Shown: piece by piece, positions 41,276-50,376 of the stretch
Numbering within the stretch: position 1 is the first letter of the stretch
How the letters are laid out: each line of letters opens with the position of its first letter
DNA from: Mycolicibacter nonchromogenicus
Lineage (GTDB): Bacteria; Actinomycetota; Actinomycetes; Mycobacteriales; Mycobacteriaceae
Assembly: GCF_002101775.1 (NCBI RefSeq)
Contig: NZ_LQPI01000026.1
Span: 1-64,000 of the forward strand
Reading direction: 5' to 3'
Length of the DNA: 64,000 nt
Position numbers and translations under genes: made by a program
The notes under the pieces: generated by a model
Told to the model about the DNA's origin: nothing
The model's database searches: none
The model's input: only the letters and a program-made list of their open reading frames with translations

Positions 41276-41917
41276 ATGCGATTAGTAGTCGCCCTGACCG
41301 GAGCAACCGGCGCCGCCTTGGGCATCCGACTATTGGAAACGCTGGGCGAGTTGGGGATGGAGACGCACCTGATCCTCAGCGAGTGGGCACGGGCAACGAT
41401 CAAGATCGAGACCGATGCCACCGTGGCCGAGGTCCGCGCCCTGGCGACCCACAGCTACAGCGCCAGGGATCTCGCAGCGAGTATTTCCAGCGGGTCGTTT
41501 CGCACCGATGGAATGGTGGTGTGCCCGTGCAGCATGAAGACGTTGAGCGCTATCCGAATCGGCTTCAGCGACAACCTGATCACGCGTGCCGCTGATGTCA
41601 CGCTCAAAGAGCGACGCAAGCTGATCCTGGTCACCCGGGAGGCGCCGCTGAGTGAGATACACCTGGAGAACATGCACTACCTGGCGCGTGCCGGCGCGGT
41701 GATCTTCCCGCCGACCGTCGCCTATTACGGACGGCCAAGCTCCATCGACGAGGTGACCGACTACGTGGTGGGCCGCGTCATCGACCAACTGGGAATCGAG
41801 CACTCAATGATCGACCGGTGGAAAGATGATCAACGCCCGGGTCCGGATCGTGACGCGGCCAACCGCCAAGCCGACGAGTCGACACCTCCGCTGACGGTCG
41901 TGAGGCGAGCGAAATGA
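41276..41917 (+). CDS. ubiX: UbiX family flavin prenyltransferase
   Basis: A 213-residue UbiX/Pad1 protein that joins dimethylallyl phosphate to FMN to make prenylated FMN for UbiD enzymes. Seen: LTGATGAALGIRLLETL (residues 7-23), HLILSEWARATI, VVCPCSMKTLSAIRIGFSDNLI (about 80-101) and LVTREAPLSEIHLENM (about 122-137), all conserved. A C-terminal tail of about 30 polar residues is extra. AAGGAGG lies seven bases before the ATG. The stop overlaps the UbiD start as ATGA, so the cofactor maker and user are translationally coupled. Confidence 0.95.
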   Translation: MRLVVALTGATGAALGIRLLETLGELGMETHLILSEWARATIKIETDATVAEVRALATHSYSARDLAASISSGSFRTDGMVVCPCSMKTLSAIRIGFSDNLITRAADVTLKERRKLILVTREAPLSEIHLENMHYLARAGAVIFPPTVAYYGRPSSIDEVTDYVVGRVIDQLGIEHSMIDRWKDDQRPGPDRDAANRQADESTPPLTVVRRAK

Positions 41918-43506
41918 CATCCACCACAGGACTTCCCGATCTCACCAACAGCGCCGAACCAGACAACGCCGGACCGGATCTGCGCAGTTGGCTCGCCACC
42001 CTGGAGGCTGCAGACCAGTTGCGCCGTGTCACCGTTCCCGTCGACTGGAACGAGGAGATCGGCGCGATCACCCGGGCCAACCTTTCTCTGGGCGGGCCCG
42101 CATTGCTGTTCGAGAACATCGTCGGCCACACCAGCACCCGATGCACCAAGCTCGTGACGTCGGCGCTTGGGAGCCGACGCCAGATCCGGCTCATGCTGGG
42201 GCTGCCCGAGGACACCAGCGATTCGCGGATCGTCGCGCACCTTCGCGAGGCGTTCAAGAATCCCATTCCACCGCGGGTGGTCGAGACCGGTCCGGTCAGG
42301 GAGAACATCGTCGAAGGCGCCGACATCAACCTGCATGAGCTGCCGGTGCCCAAGTGGCACGGTGAAGACGGCGGCCGCTACATCGACACCTACTGCGGTG
42401 TGGTCACCCAGGACAAGGCCACGGGCCGCGACAACATCGGCCTGTACCGGGGCATGATCGTGGGCCGCGACAAGATCGCCAAACTCCTGGTTCCGAGCCA
42501 GGGCTGGGGTGGCCATATGGCCGAATACAAACCGGAGCCGATGCCGGTTGCCGTCGTCTACGGCTGGCACGACGTGCTGCCGTTCTGCGCCGGCAGTCCG
42601 TTCCCGAAGAGCGTCTGCGAATGGGACATGATGGGCGCCTTACTCGGTCGCCCGGTGGATCTGGTCGCCTGCGAGTCGGTTCCCCTGCACGTGCCGGCAT
42701 CGGCCGAGATCGTGGTCGAAGGATACATCGATCCCGACCCCGCAAACTTCGTCATGGAGGGCCCGTTCGCGGAGTACCCCGGATTCATCGGCGATGCCGC
42801 ACCCGCGCCCGTCTTGCGGGTCACGCGTATCACCCACCGCAATGATCCGCTGTTACGCGGCACCCTCGAGGGCATCCGGCCCGGAATGCTGAACGAGGAC
42901 AGCATCATCAACTTCGCACGATCGGCGATCACCTGGAACGCGCTCGACGATCTCGGGATCGGTGGCATCACCGACCTATGGATGACGGAGGTCACCAACG
43001 GTCAGAACACCCTGGTACAGATCCAAAAGCGCTACCGGGGCCATCCGCAACAGATCGCCGCGGCGTTGTGGGGCACCGGCGGTGCGGTGTGGTTCCACAA
43101 GAATGTCGTGGTCGTCGAAGAGGACATCGATGTGCATGACCCGGCAGCGCTGGACTGGGCCATGTCGTACCGAGTCAACGCCGGACTGGGCGATATCGCC
43201 TTCTTCGGGCCGGGATTCGGGTCCTCATTGGATCCGTCGACTCCGCCGGAACGCAACGACGCCAACAAGTACGGCGCGGGCGAATGGACCCGGGTGCTCG
43301 TCGATGCCACTCGTAGCTGGGAGATCGAGCCCCGCGACGCGTGGGGCAAGCGCCGGTTCCCACCGACCGACCGGCTCGCTCCGGAACTGGAGGCCCGAAT
43401 CGCAGCCCGGTGGGCAGAGTATGGGATCGGTATTCCCTACCTCGACGAAGCGGGCCGCGAAATGCTGACCCTGGAGAAGCTGAGCAGACGGTTTCCGGCG
43501 GTGTAA
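41914..43506 (+). CDS. UbiD family decarboxylase
   Basis: A 530-residue prenyl-FMN-dependent (de)carboxylase. Seen: NPIPPRVVETGPVRENIVEG, LPVPKWHGEDGGRYIDT (about 145-161), NIGLYRGMIVGRDK, and the EGPFAEYPGFIGD motif (about residues 286-298) with the conserved Glu pair of the E-R-E active site. These enzymes remove or add CO2 on aromatic, heteroaromatic or unsaturated acids; the substrate cannot be read from sequence, though a phenolic or heterocyclic acid is the family norm. Its own UbiX is coupled upstream. The GlxA-type regulator downstream is convergent. Confidence 0.93.
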   Translation: MTSTTGLPDLTNSAEPDNAGPDLRSWLATLEAADQLRRVTVPVDWNEEIGAITRANLSLGGPALLFENIVGHTSTRCTKLVTSALGSRRQIRLMLGLPEDTSDSRIVAHLREAFKNPIPPRVVETGPVRENIVEGADINLHELPVPKWHGEDGGRYIDTYCGVVTQDKATGRDNIGLYRGMIVGRDKIAKLLVPSQGWGGHMAEYKPEPMPVAVVYGWHDVLPFCAGSPFPKSVCEWDMMGALLGRPVDLVACESVPLHVPASAEIVVEGYIDPDPANFVMEGPFAEYPGFIGDAAPAPVLRVTRITHRNDPLLRGTLEGIRPGMLNEDSIINFARSAITWNALDDLGIGGITDLWMTEVTNGQNTLVQIQKRYRGHPQQIAAALWGTGGAVWFHKNVVVVEEDIDVHDPAALDWAMSYRVNAGLGDIAFFGPGFGSSLDPSTPPERNDANKYGAGEWTRVLVDATRSWEIEPRDAWGKRRFPPTDRLAPELEARIAARWAEYGIGIPYLDEAGREMLTLEKLSRRFPAV

Positions 43507-43544
43507 GACCGTGGCGCATTCCCGATACCACCGGCCGAACAGCC

Positions 43545-44516
43545 TCAGCGGACCGTCGTGCGGAACCGATCCCGGTAGGCCTTCGGCGACACGCCCAAGT
43601 GGTCGGTGAACACCCGGCGCAGTGTTTCCGCGCTGCCGAAACCTGCTCGGTGCGCGGATTCGGTGACGCTGTGGCCGGCGTCGAGCGCGGCGCGGGCGGC
43701 ATCGATACGCACCGTCTCGACATAGCGGGCCGGGGTGGTCCCGAGTTCGGACTGAAACAGCCGGGTCAGTTGCCGGCTGCTCAACGCGGCGCGCCTGGCC
43801 AGAGCGTTCACGCTGTGGTCGTCGGCCGGGTCGGCCGCGATCGCGTCGGTGACCTTGCGCAGCGCAGACTCCGGGGGCGGATCCGCCTCGACCAGCGTGG
43901 AGAATTGTGACTGTCCGCCTGCGCGTTTCAGATAGACCACCAGCCATCGCGCCACCTCGCGAACCAGCTTGCCGCCGTGATCCAATTCGACCAACGCCAA
44001 TGCGAGGTCGATACCTGCTGACACGCCGGCCGAGGTGTAGACATCGCCGTCACGGATGAAGATGGCGTCCGGCTCGACCGCGATGTCGGGAAATGCCCGC
44101 GCCAGCAACCTGGCCTCGTGCCAGTGGGTGGTGGCACGACGGCCGCTGAGCACACCGGCCTGGGCCAGGATGAAAGACCCGGTGCAGATGGAGGCCAAGC
44201 GTCGGGTTCGGCCGGCAACCGACCTGACGGCGTCGACAAGTGCTGGATCGATGGGGCGCCGGGGCAGATAGTCGCCGCCGGCGACCAGGACGGTGTCGGC
44301 GGAAACGATGTCGGCAAGACGGTCGGTGACACCCAGCCGGGCGCCGATCGAGGTCGTCACATCGCGGCCGTCCACCGAGGCGAACTTGACCACGTAATCC
44401 GCGCCAAACCGATTGGCTTCGACGAAGACTTCTGCTGCCCCGGCGACATCGAGCATCGTCACCTCGTCGAAGACGACGATCACCACCAGCCGTGAGCCGG
44501 CACCGGGATCAGTCAC
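43545..44516 (-). CDS. GlxA family transcriptional regulator (DJ-1/PfpI + AraC)
   Basis: A 323-residue two-domain regulator. The N-terminal DJ-1/PfpI-like part (about residues 9-180) has VVFDEVTMLDVAG and the elbow ASICTGSFILAQAGVLSG with Cys near residue 110. The C-terminal AraC part has two helix-turn-helix units: HSVNALARRAALSSRQLTRLF and HSVTESAHRAGFGSAETLRR (about 284-303). Members respond to small nitrogenous or aromatic metabolites. It starts at GTG with CATAAT six bases upstream on its strand. It could regulate the neighbouring UbiX-UbiD operon; that is inference. Confidence 0.92.
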   Translation of the reverse strand: MTDPGAGSRLVVIVVFDEVTMLDVAGAAEVFVEANRFGADYVVKFASVDGRDVTTSIGARLGVTDRLADIVSADTVLVAGGDYLPRRPIDPALVDAVRSVAGRTRRLASICTGSFILAQAGVLSGRRATTHWHEARLLARAFPDIAVEPDAIFIRDGDVYTSAGVSAGIDLALALVELDHGGKLVREVARWLVVYLKRAGGQSQFSTLVEADPPPESALRKVTDAIAADPADDHSVNALARRAALSSRQLTRLFQSELGTTPARYVETVRIDAARAALDAGHSVTESAHRAGFGSAETLRRVFTDHLGVSPKAYRDRFRTTVR

Positions 44517-44588
44517 GCAGCCATTATGTCGCCTTCCCCGGTGTACAGGCGGCGAGAGCCGACGAGCCCGGAGCTCCCGAGCAGGCGG

Positions 44589-45575
44589 CTAGCCGCGGAT
44601 GCCCGCAATGGTGTCGGCCAGTGTTTCCCGGGGGGTTCGGAACACGATGCCGAAATCGCGTTCGGCAGGGGCGTCATCGGATTCGGGCATCTGGGTGTAG
44701 TACTGCATGCCCGCCTCGGTGACCGGAACCGAGAACGGCAGCGCCCGCTCGACTTGATCCAAGAAGCGGCCCGCCCAGCGCAGGGCGACATCGGGTACCG
44801 GCAGGGCGACCATGGGAGAACCCGACAACTCCTGAAGCAGGTTCGCCAACTCGCCCGGCGGCACCCGCCGGCCTCCGGCCATGTACCGGCGCGGCCCACG
44901 GCCCGGCTCCAGCAGCGCCAGGTGCAGTGCCGCGAGGTCACGAACGTCGATCACCAGCCAGGCACTGCCACGCCCGGGAATGACGTGCATCTGCAGCGCC
45001 GCCCGCACACCTTCGCCGGCCTCCCCCAACCGGTCTCCGACCGGCGGCCCGAGCACCATGCCCGGATAGGTGATGTTGACCGGGGCGCCGGCGTCCTGCA
45101 GTCCGCGCGCGTAGAGGTCTTCGCGGGCTTTCGACCGGCCGTAGCCGTCGGTGCCCCCAGCCACCGGCAGGTCCGCGCGCAACATCGTCAGTCCCGGGTG
45201 AAACAGCGCGGTGAAGCTGGAGACGTGAATGATCGGGTCCAGCCCCAACTCAACCGCCCCGCCGAGCACGTGGTGGGCACCGGCCGAGTTCGTGGACAAC
45301 ATCTGCTCCGTCTGGCGCGGATCGGTGGCCACCACCGCAGCAGCGTGGACGACCGCGTCGCAGCCGCGCAGCGCCTCGCGCACCGAGTCCGCGTCGGTGA
45401 TGTCACCGACGACGTAGTCGGACACATCGACGCCGAGGCGCGCCACGCTGCTGTGCAGGCCCGCCGGGTTGCGGACCAGGAACCGCGGCCGGTGCCCGGC
45501 ATCGGCGATCGCTTTGGCGGTCCAGCCCCCGACGAATCCGGTTCCACCGGTGATCAGTACGCGCATGGAGTCCAT
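44589..45575 (-). CDS. NAD-dependent epimerase/dehydratase family protein
   Basis: Extended short-chain dehydrogenase of about 328 residues. Seen: VLITGGTGFVGGWTAKAI (from residue 6) for NAD(P), the VSSFTALFHP serine region, and YGRSKAREDLYA with the catalytic Tyr-Lys (about 155-166), followed by TYPGMVLGPPVGD. Related proteins are sugar-nucleotide epimerases, 3-beta-hydroxysteroid dehydrogenases or dihydroflavonol reductase-like enzymes. Starts at 45575 or 45566 are both possible. It is last in a leftward operon after an acyltransferase and an SGNH hydrolase, which may point to envelope sugar or lipid modification. Confidence 0.85.
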   Translation of the reverse strand: MDSMRVLITGGTGFVGGWTAKAIADAGHRPRFLVRNPAGLHSSVARLGVDVSDYVVGDITDADSVREALRGCDAVVHAAAVVATDPRQTEQMLSTNSAGAHHVLGGAVELGLDPIIHVSSFTALFHPGLTMLRADLPVAGGTDGYGRSKAREDLYARGLQDAGAPVNITYPGMVLGPPVGDRLGEAGEGVRAALQMHVIPGRGSAWLVIDVRDLAALHLALLEPGRGPRRYMAGGRRVPPGELANLLQELSGSPMVALPVPDVALRWAGRFLDQVERALPFSVPVTEAGMQYYTQMPESDDAPAERDFGIVFRTPRETLADTIAGIRG

Positions 45576-45619
45576 CTGCCCATACTGCTGAGGCCGGTGG
45601 CGTTCCGTCCGGTTTTGGG

Positions 45620-46333
45620 CTAAGTGCGCCGGGGCAGCGCAGCACCGATCAGCGGGGCGATTTTGTCGGCCATGTAGGCGTGACCGGCGTCGGTGGGGTG
45701 TACCCCGTCCGGGCCGATCAGGTCGGGCATGCCGACGAACCACCGCTCCGCGAGCGGGTCGACGAACTCCGCATCGACGAGGCGTGCCTGGATGGCGAGC
45801 AGATCGCGGATCCGCCACACGTTGCCCGGGACCTCGGCGGTGGGCCACGGCGGCCCGATCACCAGCATCCGCGCCCCCGGCGCGGTACGGCGGGCCAAGC
45901 CCAGGGTGTCGCCGATCAGCCGGCTCAACTCCCCCGGGTCGACGTCCTGGTCGTTGCGCGAGCCGAAGAACACCACCAGGGCGTCGTCGGGTTGCACCAC
46001 GCGGCGGGTCAGGTCGCCGAACAGGGAGCCGTGGTTGCCGGGCACGCCGTACCCCGCACCGCCCTCGGCCGCCACGTCGGCGCTGACATAGACCCCGCGG
46101 CCGGCCAGGTTCTGCCATGCCCGCTCGGTCCAGTTCGCCGCACCGCGGCCGGTGTCCTCGTATCCGGAGGTGTAGGAGTCACCGATCACCGCGATCCGAT
46201 TCGGGGAGGCACTCAGCGGCACCGTTTCGTAGTGGCGCGGCGTCTCGTGATCGCGTGCGAGGTAACCGGTTCCCGCGACCACCGCGACGACACCGGTCAC
46301 CATCGCCACGGCGAACGTCAGCACCCGACTCAC
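45620..46333 (-). CDS. membrane-anchored SGNH/GDSL hydrolase
   Basis: A 237-residue protein with an N-terminal hydrophobic anchor (about residues 5-25) and an SGNH domain outside the membrane. VIGDSYTSGYED holds the block I Ser, AEGGAGYGV the block II Gly, FFGSRNDQ the block III Asn, and GPDGVHPTDAGH the Asp and His of the triad. GTG 46333 is chosen because GGAGGAA sits about seven bases upstream. Such domains act as esterases or O-acyltransferases; being 19 bases downstream of an OafA-type acyltransferase, it may complete an envelope O-acylation system. Confidence 0.9.
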   Translation of the reverse strand: MSRVLTFAVAMVTGVVAVVAGTGYLARDHETPRHYETVPLSASPNRIAVIGDSYTSGYEDTGRGAANWTERAWQNLAGRGVYVSADVAAEGGAGYGVPGNHGSLFGDLTRRVVQPDDALVVFFGSRNDQDVDPGELSRLIGDTLGLARRTAPGARMLVIGPPWPTAEVPGNVWRIRDLLAIQARLVDAEFVDPLAERWFVGMPDLIGPDGVHPTDAGHAYMADKIAPLIGAALPRRT

Positions 46334-46352
46334 GGCTACTTCCTCCCCAGCT

Positions 46353-47633
46353 TCAGCGCAGACTAGCCGGAACCGCGACCTTGGCTTCGGCGAGGACGGC
46401 GTCGTCCGAGTCGTGCGAATCGTTCTCGTCATCCGGGTTGTCCGGCTCCGGCGGTTCCACCGCCAGGGGATCTTCGGCCGGTGTCACCTGGGCGGATTCC
46501 GGCCGGGCACCGATCATCCTGCGCATCCAGTGCCGCCCGGGTTCTTCCACAGCGTGGAACAGCAGCATCGACAACAGTGTCGCCGCCACCAGCAGGCCGC
46601 ACACCATCCATTTGGCCTCGGTCGCACCCTCGTCGAGCACGATATCGAACTGCTTGGCGGCCCAGTTCCACGACGTGTGCACCAATTCATGGACCATGTA
46701 CAGGCAGAACGAGATCTGCCCGCCGTAGACCATCGCGCGCGTGGACAGCAGCGCGGGAAGGCTGCCGATGCCGATCGCCAGGGCCATCACCAGCGGCACG
46801 AACAGCACATCGACCAGGCCGCCGCTGTCGTAGAGCCCGGAGATCGGATGGCTGTCGAAGTAATACAGGATCGCGACCATGGCGGCGATGATCAGCGCCG
46901 AGCAATACCCGGCGGCGCGGCGGGCCGAGTCGGTCGGGCTGATCTTGCGTACCGCGGCGCAGGCCAGCGCGCCCGCGGTGAACTGCATGACGATGCGCGG
47001 CAACCAGCTCCACGGGCTGTAGAACTCGCCCGTCGCCAGCAACAGCAGCAGCGGCGGGAGCGAGGCGATGATCGCCAGTATCGCCAGCCCGCGCGCGGAG
47101 GTGACCCGCATCATCCGGTAGACCGCCAGCACCAGCACGCCGAATAAGAGGTACGCCAGCCACTCGGCGCTGATCGACCAGGCCGGCCCGTCCCAGCTCG
47201 TCCCGTCGAAGAACGGCTCGAACCACAACTGCACCAGCAGGACCTGCCGCACGTAGCTGATCGCGGTGAACCGGCTGAGATCCTCGGTCGGGACGTGGCC
47301 GACGTGCAGGGTGAAGATCACCCACAGCAGCGCCAGGTGCATGGTCACCAGGTAGATCGGCCAGACCCGGGCGAGGCGCAGCCACAGGAAGTGCACGGTG
47401 GCGCGCACGGAGAACGTCTCCCCCATGCGCTCCAAGTAGTTCCAGGTCAGCACGAAGCCGCTGAGGATGAAGAACAGGTCGACGCCCTGGGCGCCGCGGT
47501 CGAGCACCGGGGCAAGCGTGTCGCTGAGCTGCGGGGACGCCAGTTGCAGCAGGGGCCGGAAGTGAAACAGCACCACCCAGACAGCGGCGATGATGCGAAG
47601 CCCGGTCAGTGCCTTGATCTCTCCGCTGCGCAC
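46353..47633 (-). CDS. acyltransferase 3 family (OafA/YrhL-like) membrane protein
   Basis: A 426-residue polytopic membrane acyltransferase. Seen: KALTGLRIIAAVWVVLFHF (residues 5-23, with the family His), RGAQGVDLFFILSGFVLTWNY, and the RLARVWPIYL helix start, all of the acyltransferase-3 fold, followed by about ten helices and an acidic C-terminal tail of about 50 residues. It moves acyl groups from acyl-CoA across the membrane onto sugars or lipids. The GTG at 47633 is preferred over the long upstream reading. First gene of an operon with the SGNH hydrolase and epimerase; diverges from the ceramidase. Confidence 0.92.
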   Translation of the reverse strand: MRSGEIKALTGLRIIAAVWVVLFHFRPLLQLASPQLSDTLAPVLDRGAQGVDLFFILSGFVLTWNYLERMGETFSVRATVHFLWLRLARVWPIYLVTMHLALLWVIFTLHVGHVPTEDLSRFTAISYVRQVLLVQLWFEPFFDGTSWDGPAWSISAEWLAYLLFGVLVLAVYRMMRVTSARGLAILAIIASLPPLLLLLATGEFYSPWSWLPRIVMQFTAGALACAAVRKISPTDSARRAAGYCSALIIAAMVAILYYFDSHPISGLYDSGGLVDVLFVPLVMALAIGIGSLPALLSTRAMVYGGQISFCLYMVHELVHTSWNWAAKQFDIVLDEGATEAKWMVCGLLVAATLLSMLLFHAVEEPGRHWMRRMIGARPESAQVTPAEDPLAVEPPEPDNPDDENDSHDSDDAVLAEAKVAVPASLR

Positions 47634-47750
47634 AACACTCTTTCGCCGGTGGGCATCGCATGTCCTGACTGCCTCGGGTGCGGGCCCACCGAGACGGCCC
47701 GGCGATCGGCAGCCGCAGCCCGGTGGCCGGCAGCCCTCGCAGACTAACAG

Positions 47751-47763
47751 CGGGACTGTCCCG
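47751..47763. promoter_or_regulatory. palindrome CGGGACTGTCCCG in the acyltransferase-ceramidase gap
   Basis: CGGGAC and GTCCCG mirror each other around a single T. It lies 64 bases before the ceramidase start and 118 bases before the acyltransferase start, and could be a regulator site. No regulator is known for it. Confidence 0.3.
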
Positions 47764-47826
47764 GGTGAAGTAATCGACCGGGCACGTCGGCGACCCAACC
47801 GAAGTGCCGTTGTGAATACTGTAGCG

Positions 47827-49782
47827 ATGCCAGAGGACTATCAGGTTGGGCGCGGAATCGCCGACATCACCGGCGAGGCGGCCGAGTGCGGAATGCTCGG
47901 CTACGGCGTGGCCTCGCAACAGACCGACGGCCTGCACAACCGGCTGCGCGCGCGGGCATTCGTCATCGTCGATCCGGCCGCCGGAACCCGGCTGCTGCTG
48001 GTGGTCTGTGAGATTCCGCTGCTGCTGGAAAGCGTGCACCGCGAGGTGCTCGCACGTCTGGCCGCGACCTATGGCGAGCTGTACACGTTCGGCAACGTGA
48101 TGTTGACGGCGACGCACACCCATTGCGGCCCGGGCGGCTACTCCGACCACCGGCTCTACAACTCCAACACCAAGGGGTTCCGGCCTCAGACCTTCAACGC
48201 GATCGTCGACGGGATCTGCGAAGCCGTCGAGCGAGCGCACGCCGACCTCGCTCCCGCCCAGCTGAGCCTGGCCGTGGGCCGGTTGCACGATGCCAGCTGC
48301 AACCGCTCGCCGTCGTCGTTCGCCCGCAACCCGGAGGCCGAGCGCGCTCACTTCCCGGACAAGATCGATCCGCAGACCACCCTGCTGCGTATCGAACGCG
48401 AAGGCCGGCTGGTCGGGGCGGTGAACTGGTTTGCCACCCACGGCACGTCCATGACCAACCGCAACACCTTGATCAGTGGCGACAACAAGGGTTACGCCGC
48501 CTACCTGTGCGAGCGCCGGGACCATGGCGTCGACTACCTGGCCGCGGAGCCACCGGACTTCATCGCGGCCTTCGCTCAGACCAACTCCGGGGACATGTCG
48601 CCCAATATCGGTCAGCGGCCCGGCAGCGGACCCACCGACGACGAATTCGAGAACACCCGGATCATCGGGTCCCGCCAAGCCGTGGCGGCCACCGAACTGA
48701 CCCTGGGGCACGGCACCGCGGTCACCGGGGGCCTCGACGCCCGCGCCACCTATGTCGACCTGACCGATTTCGAGGTGCGGCCCGAATTCACCGGCGACGG
48801 CCGGGCCCATCGCACCGGCCCCGCGATCGCGGGCGCCTCCTGCCTGGCCGGCACCGACGAAGGTGCCGGTCCGGCGTACCCGGTGTTCAAGCAGGGCCGC
48901 AACCGGTTCTTCGACAGCCTGATCGCCAACACGGTGTACCGCCTCTCCCCCCGCCTGCGTGACGCGCAGGCGCCCAAGGGAGCGGTGGGTCCCGGCATCC
49001 GGCTGAACAAGGCCCTGTCGATGCTGATGCCCGAAGGCGGCCCGGTGCAATTGCTGCGCATCGGGCAGCTCTACCTGATCGGCATTCCCGCCGAAGTGAC
49101 CATCGTGGCGGGACTGCGGTTGCGCCGCACGGTGGCGCAGATCGTCGGGGCCGAACTGCGCGACGTGTTGGTGGCCGGCTACAGCAACGGCTACCTGCAC
49201 TACGTGACCACGCCGGAGGAATACGACGAGCAGCGCTACGAGGGTGGCAGCACCCTGTTCGGGCGCTGGGAGCTGCCGGCCCTGCAGCAGGTGGTGTCCG
49301 AGCTGGCCACCGCGATGCGCGACCAACGGCCGGCGCCGCCGGGCACGCGTCCCGCTGAACCGTCCCGTCTGCGGCGTTCCCGGCACCGGACGAAGCCGGA
49401 TGCGCTGGCCGCCGGCCGGCGGTACGGCGATGTCTTGGAAGCCCCGCTGCCCGCGTACCAGCCGGGCGCCACGGTGTCGGCGGTTTTCGCCGGCGCGTAC
49501 CCGAACAATGACCTGCATCGCGGTGGCACCTATGTGCGGGTGGAGCACCAAACGGATGGCCGGTGGCGCACCGTGGCCGACGACGGGGACTGGTCGACGA
49601 CCTTCCGCTGGCGACGGGTCGGCCGGCGCGGGTCCACCGTCACGGTCACCTGGGCCGTTCCCGAAGACACCGCTGCGGGGCGATACCGGCTCCGCTATGA
49701 CGGCGATGCCCGGGATCGAGACGGGCGGATCAGCGCGTTCAGCGGGGCGACCGAGCCGTTCGATATCTCACCAAAGCGTTAA
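47827..49782 (+). CDS. neutral/alkaline ceramidase
   Basis: A 651-residue ceramidase. Seen: VGRGIADITGEAAECGMLGY (about 7-26), the zinc-binding THTHCGPGGYSDH (about 97-109), NWFATHGTSM with another zinc His, and AQTNSGDMSPN (about 253-263) containing the nucleophilic Ser. The C-terminal Ig-like domain starts after residue 560. It hydrolyses the amide bond of ceramide to sphingosine and fatty acid. No signal peptide is evident, unlike secreted Pseudomonas enzymes; Rv0669c of M. tuberculosis is, from memory, the orthologue. TACTGT lies four bases before the ATG, a tight fit for a leaderless start. Confidence 0.94.
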   Translation: MPEDYQVGRGIADITGEAAECGMLGYGVASQQTDGLHNRLRARAFVIVDPAAGTRLLLVVCEIPLLLESVHREVLARLAATYGELYTFGNVMLTATHTHCGPGGYSDHRLYNSNTKGFRPQTFNAIVDGICEAVERAHADLAPAQLSLAVGRLHDASCNRSPSSFARNPEAERAHFPDKIDPQTTLLRIEREGRLVGAVNWFATHGTSMTNRNTLISGDNKGYAAYLCERRDHGVDYLAAEPPDFIAAFAQTNSGDMSPNIGQRPGSGPTDDEFENTRIIGSRQAVAATELTLGHGTAVTGGLDARATYVDLTDFEVRPEFTGDGRAHRTGPAIAGASCLAGTDEGAGPAYPVFKQGRNRFFDSLIANTVYRLSPRLRDAQAPKGAVGPGIRLNKALSMLMPEGGPVQLLRIGQLYLIGIPAEVTIVAGLRLRRTVAQIVGAELRDVLVAGYSNGYLHYVTTPEEYDEQRYEGGSTLFGRWELPALQQVVSELATAMRDQRPAPPGTRPAEPSRLRRSRHRTKPDALAAGRRYGDVLEAPLPAYQPGATVSAVFAGAYPNNDLHRGGTYVRVEHQTDGRWRTVADDGDWSTTFRWRRVGRRGSTVTVTWAVPEDTAAGRYRLRYDGDARDRDGRISAFSGATEPFDISPKR

Positions 49783-49880
49783 TCGGTCGCCCATGTGGCC
49801 TTAACTTCGCCGCATAACGTCGGAAACATCGAGGTCGGCGCAGCTGCCGACGGCGGTCGACGCGGAAGGCGGGGGCTGGA

Positions 49881-50327
49881 ATGGCAATCGAGACCACCAC
49901 ACGGGGCACAGCACAGATCAACCCGGTCGTCGAGTGCGGCGGGGCACAGATTCGGGCGCACTACCGTCACCTTGCGACGGTGATCGCGATCCGGGGGCGC
50001 ATCGACTCCACCAACGTGGACCAGCTCAGTGAACACGCCCGGCGCTTCGTGCTCGCCAAGGAGCCGCTGGTGCTCGACCTGAGCGGGGTCACCTCGTTCG
50101 CCGCCGCCGGCATCTGGTTGCTGTGCGTCCTGGACGGCGACTGCCGTGCCGCGGGAGTGGAGTGGACCCTCATCGAGAGCGCGTCGGTGCATGAACTGCT
50201 GGGCGACTTCGACGAGGACGCCATGTTCCCGACATCGCGGTCGGTGGAGCAGGCGCTGCACGCTCGTGCCGACGGCAACGACCAGCGCCGTCAACTGCTG
50301 CTGCCGCTGTTCCAGAAGTCGGCCTGA
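49881..50327 (+). CDS. STAS domain protein (anti-sigma factor antagonist-like)
   Basis: A 148-residue protein consisting of one STAS domain. VIAIRGRIDSTNVDQLSEH (about 34-52) and LVLDLSGVTSFAAAGIWLLC (63-82) are the first strands and the loop. In active SpoIIAA-type antagonists the loop reads D-S-S-G, with a phosphorylated Ser; here it is A-A-A-G (74-77), so classic phospho-switching is unlikely, though Ser72 is close. It may bind an anti-sigma factor constitutively. M. tuberculosis Rv1904 is a comparable protein from memory. The PAP2 gene follows on the same strand. Confidence 0.85.
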   Translation: MAIETTTRGTAQINPVVECGGAQIRAHYRHLATVIAIRGRIDSTNVDQLSEHARRFVLAKEPLVLDLSGVTSFAAAGIWLLCVLDGDCRAAGVEWTLIESASVHELLGDFDEDAMFPTSRSVEQALHARADGNDQRRQLLLPLFQKSA

Positions 50328-50376
50328 GATAGGTCGAGGACTCGCCACCGTACTGCGTTGGTGGCCGCTGGCCGGC

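Noticed and set aside
46687..49551. 954-codon minus-strand ORF
   Set aside because: It is antisense to the ceramidase and out of frame with the acyltransferase; the composition is the usual Arg/Gly/His-rich shadow of GC-rich codons.
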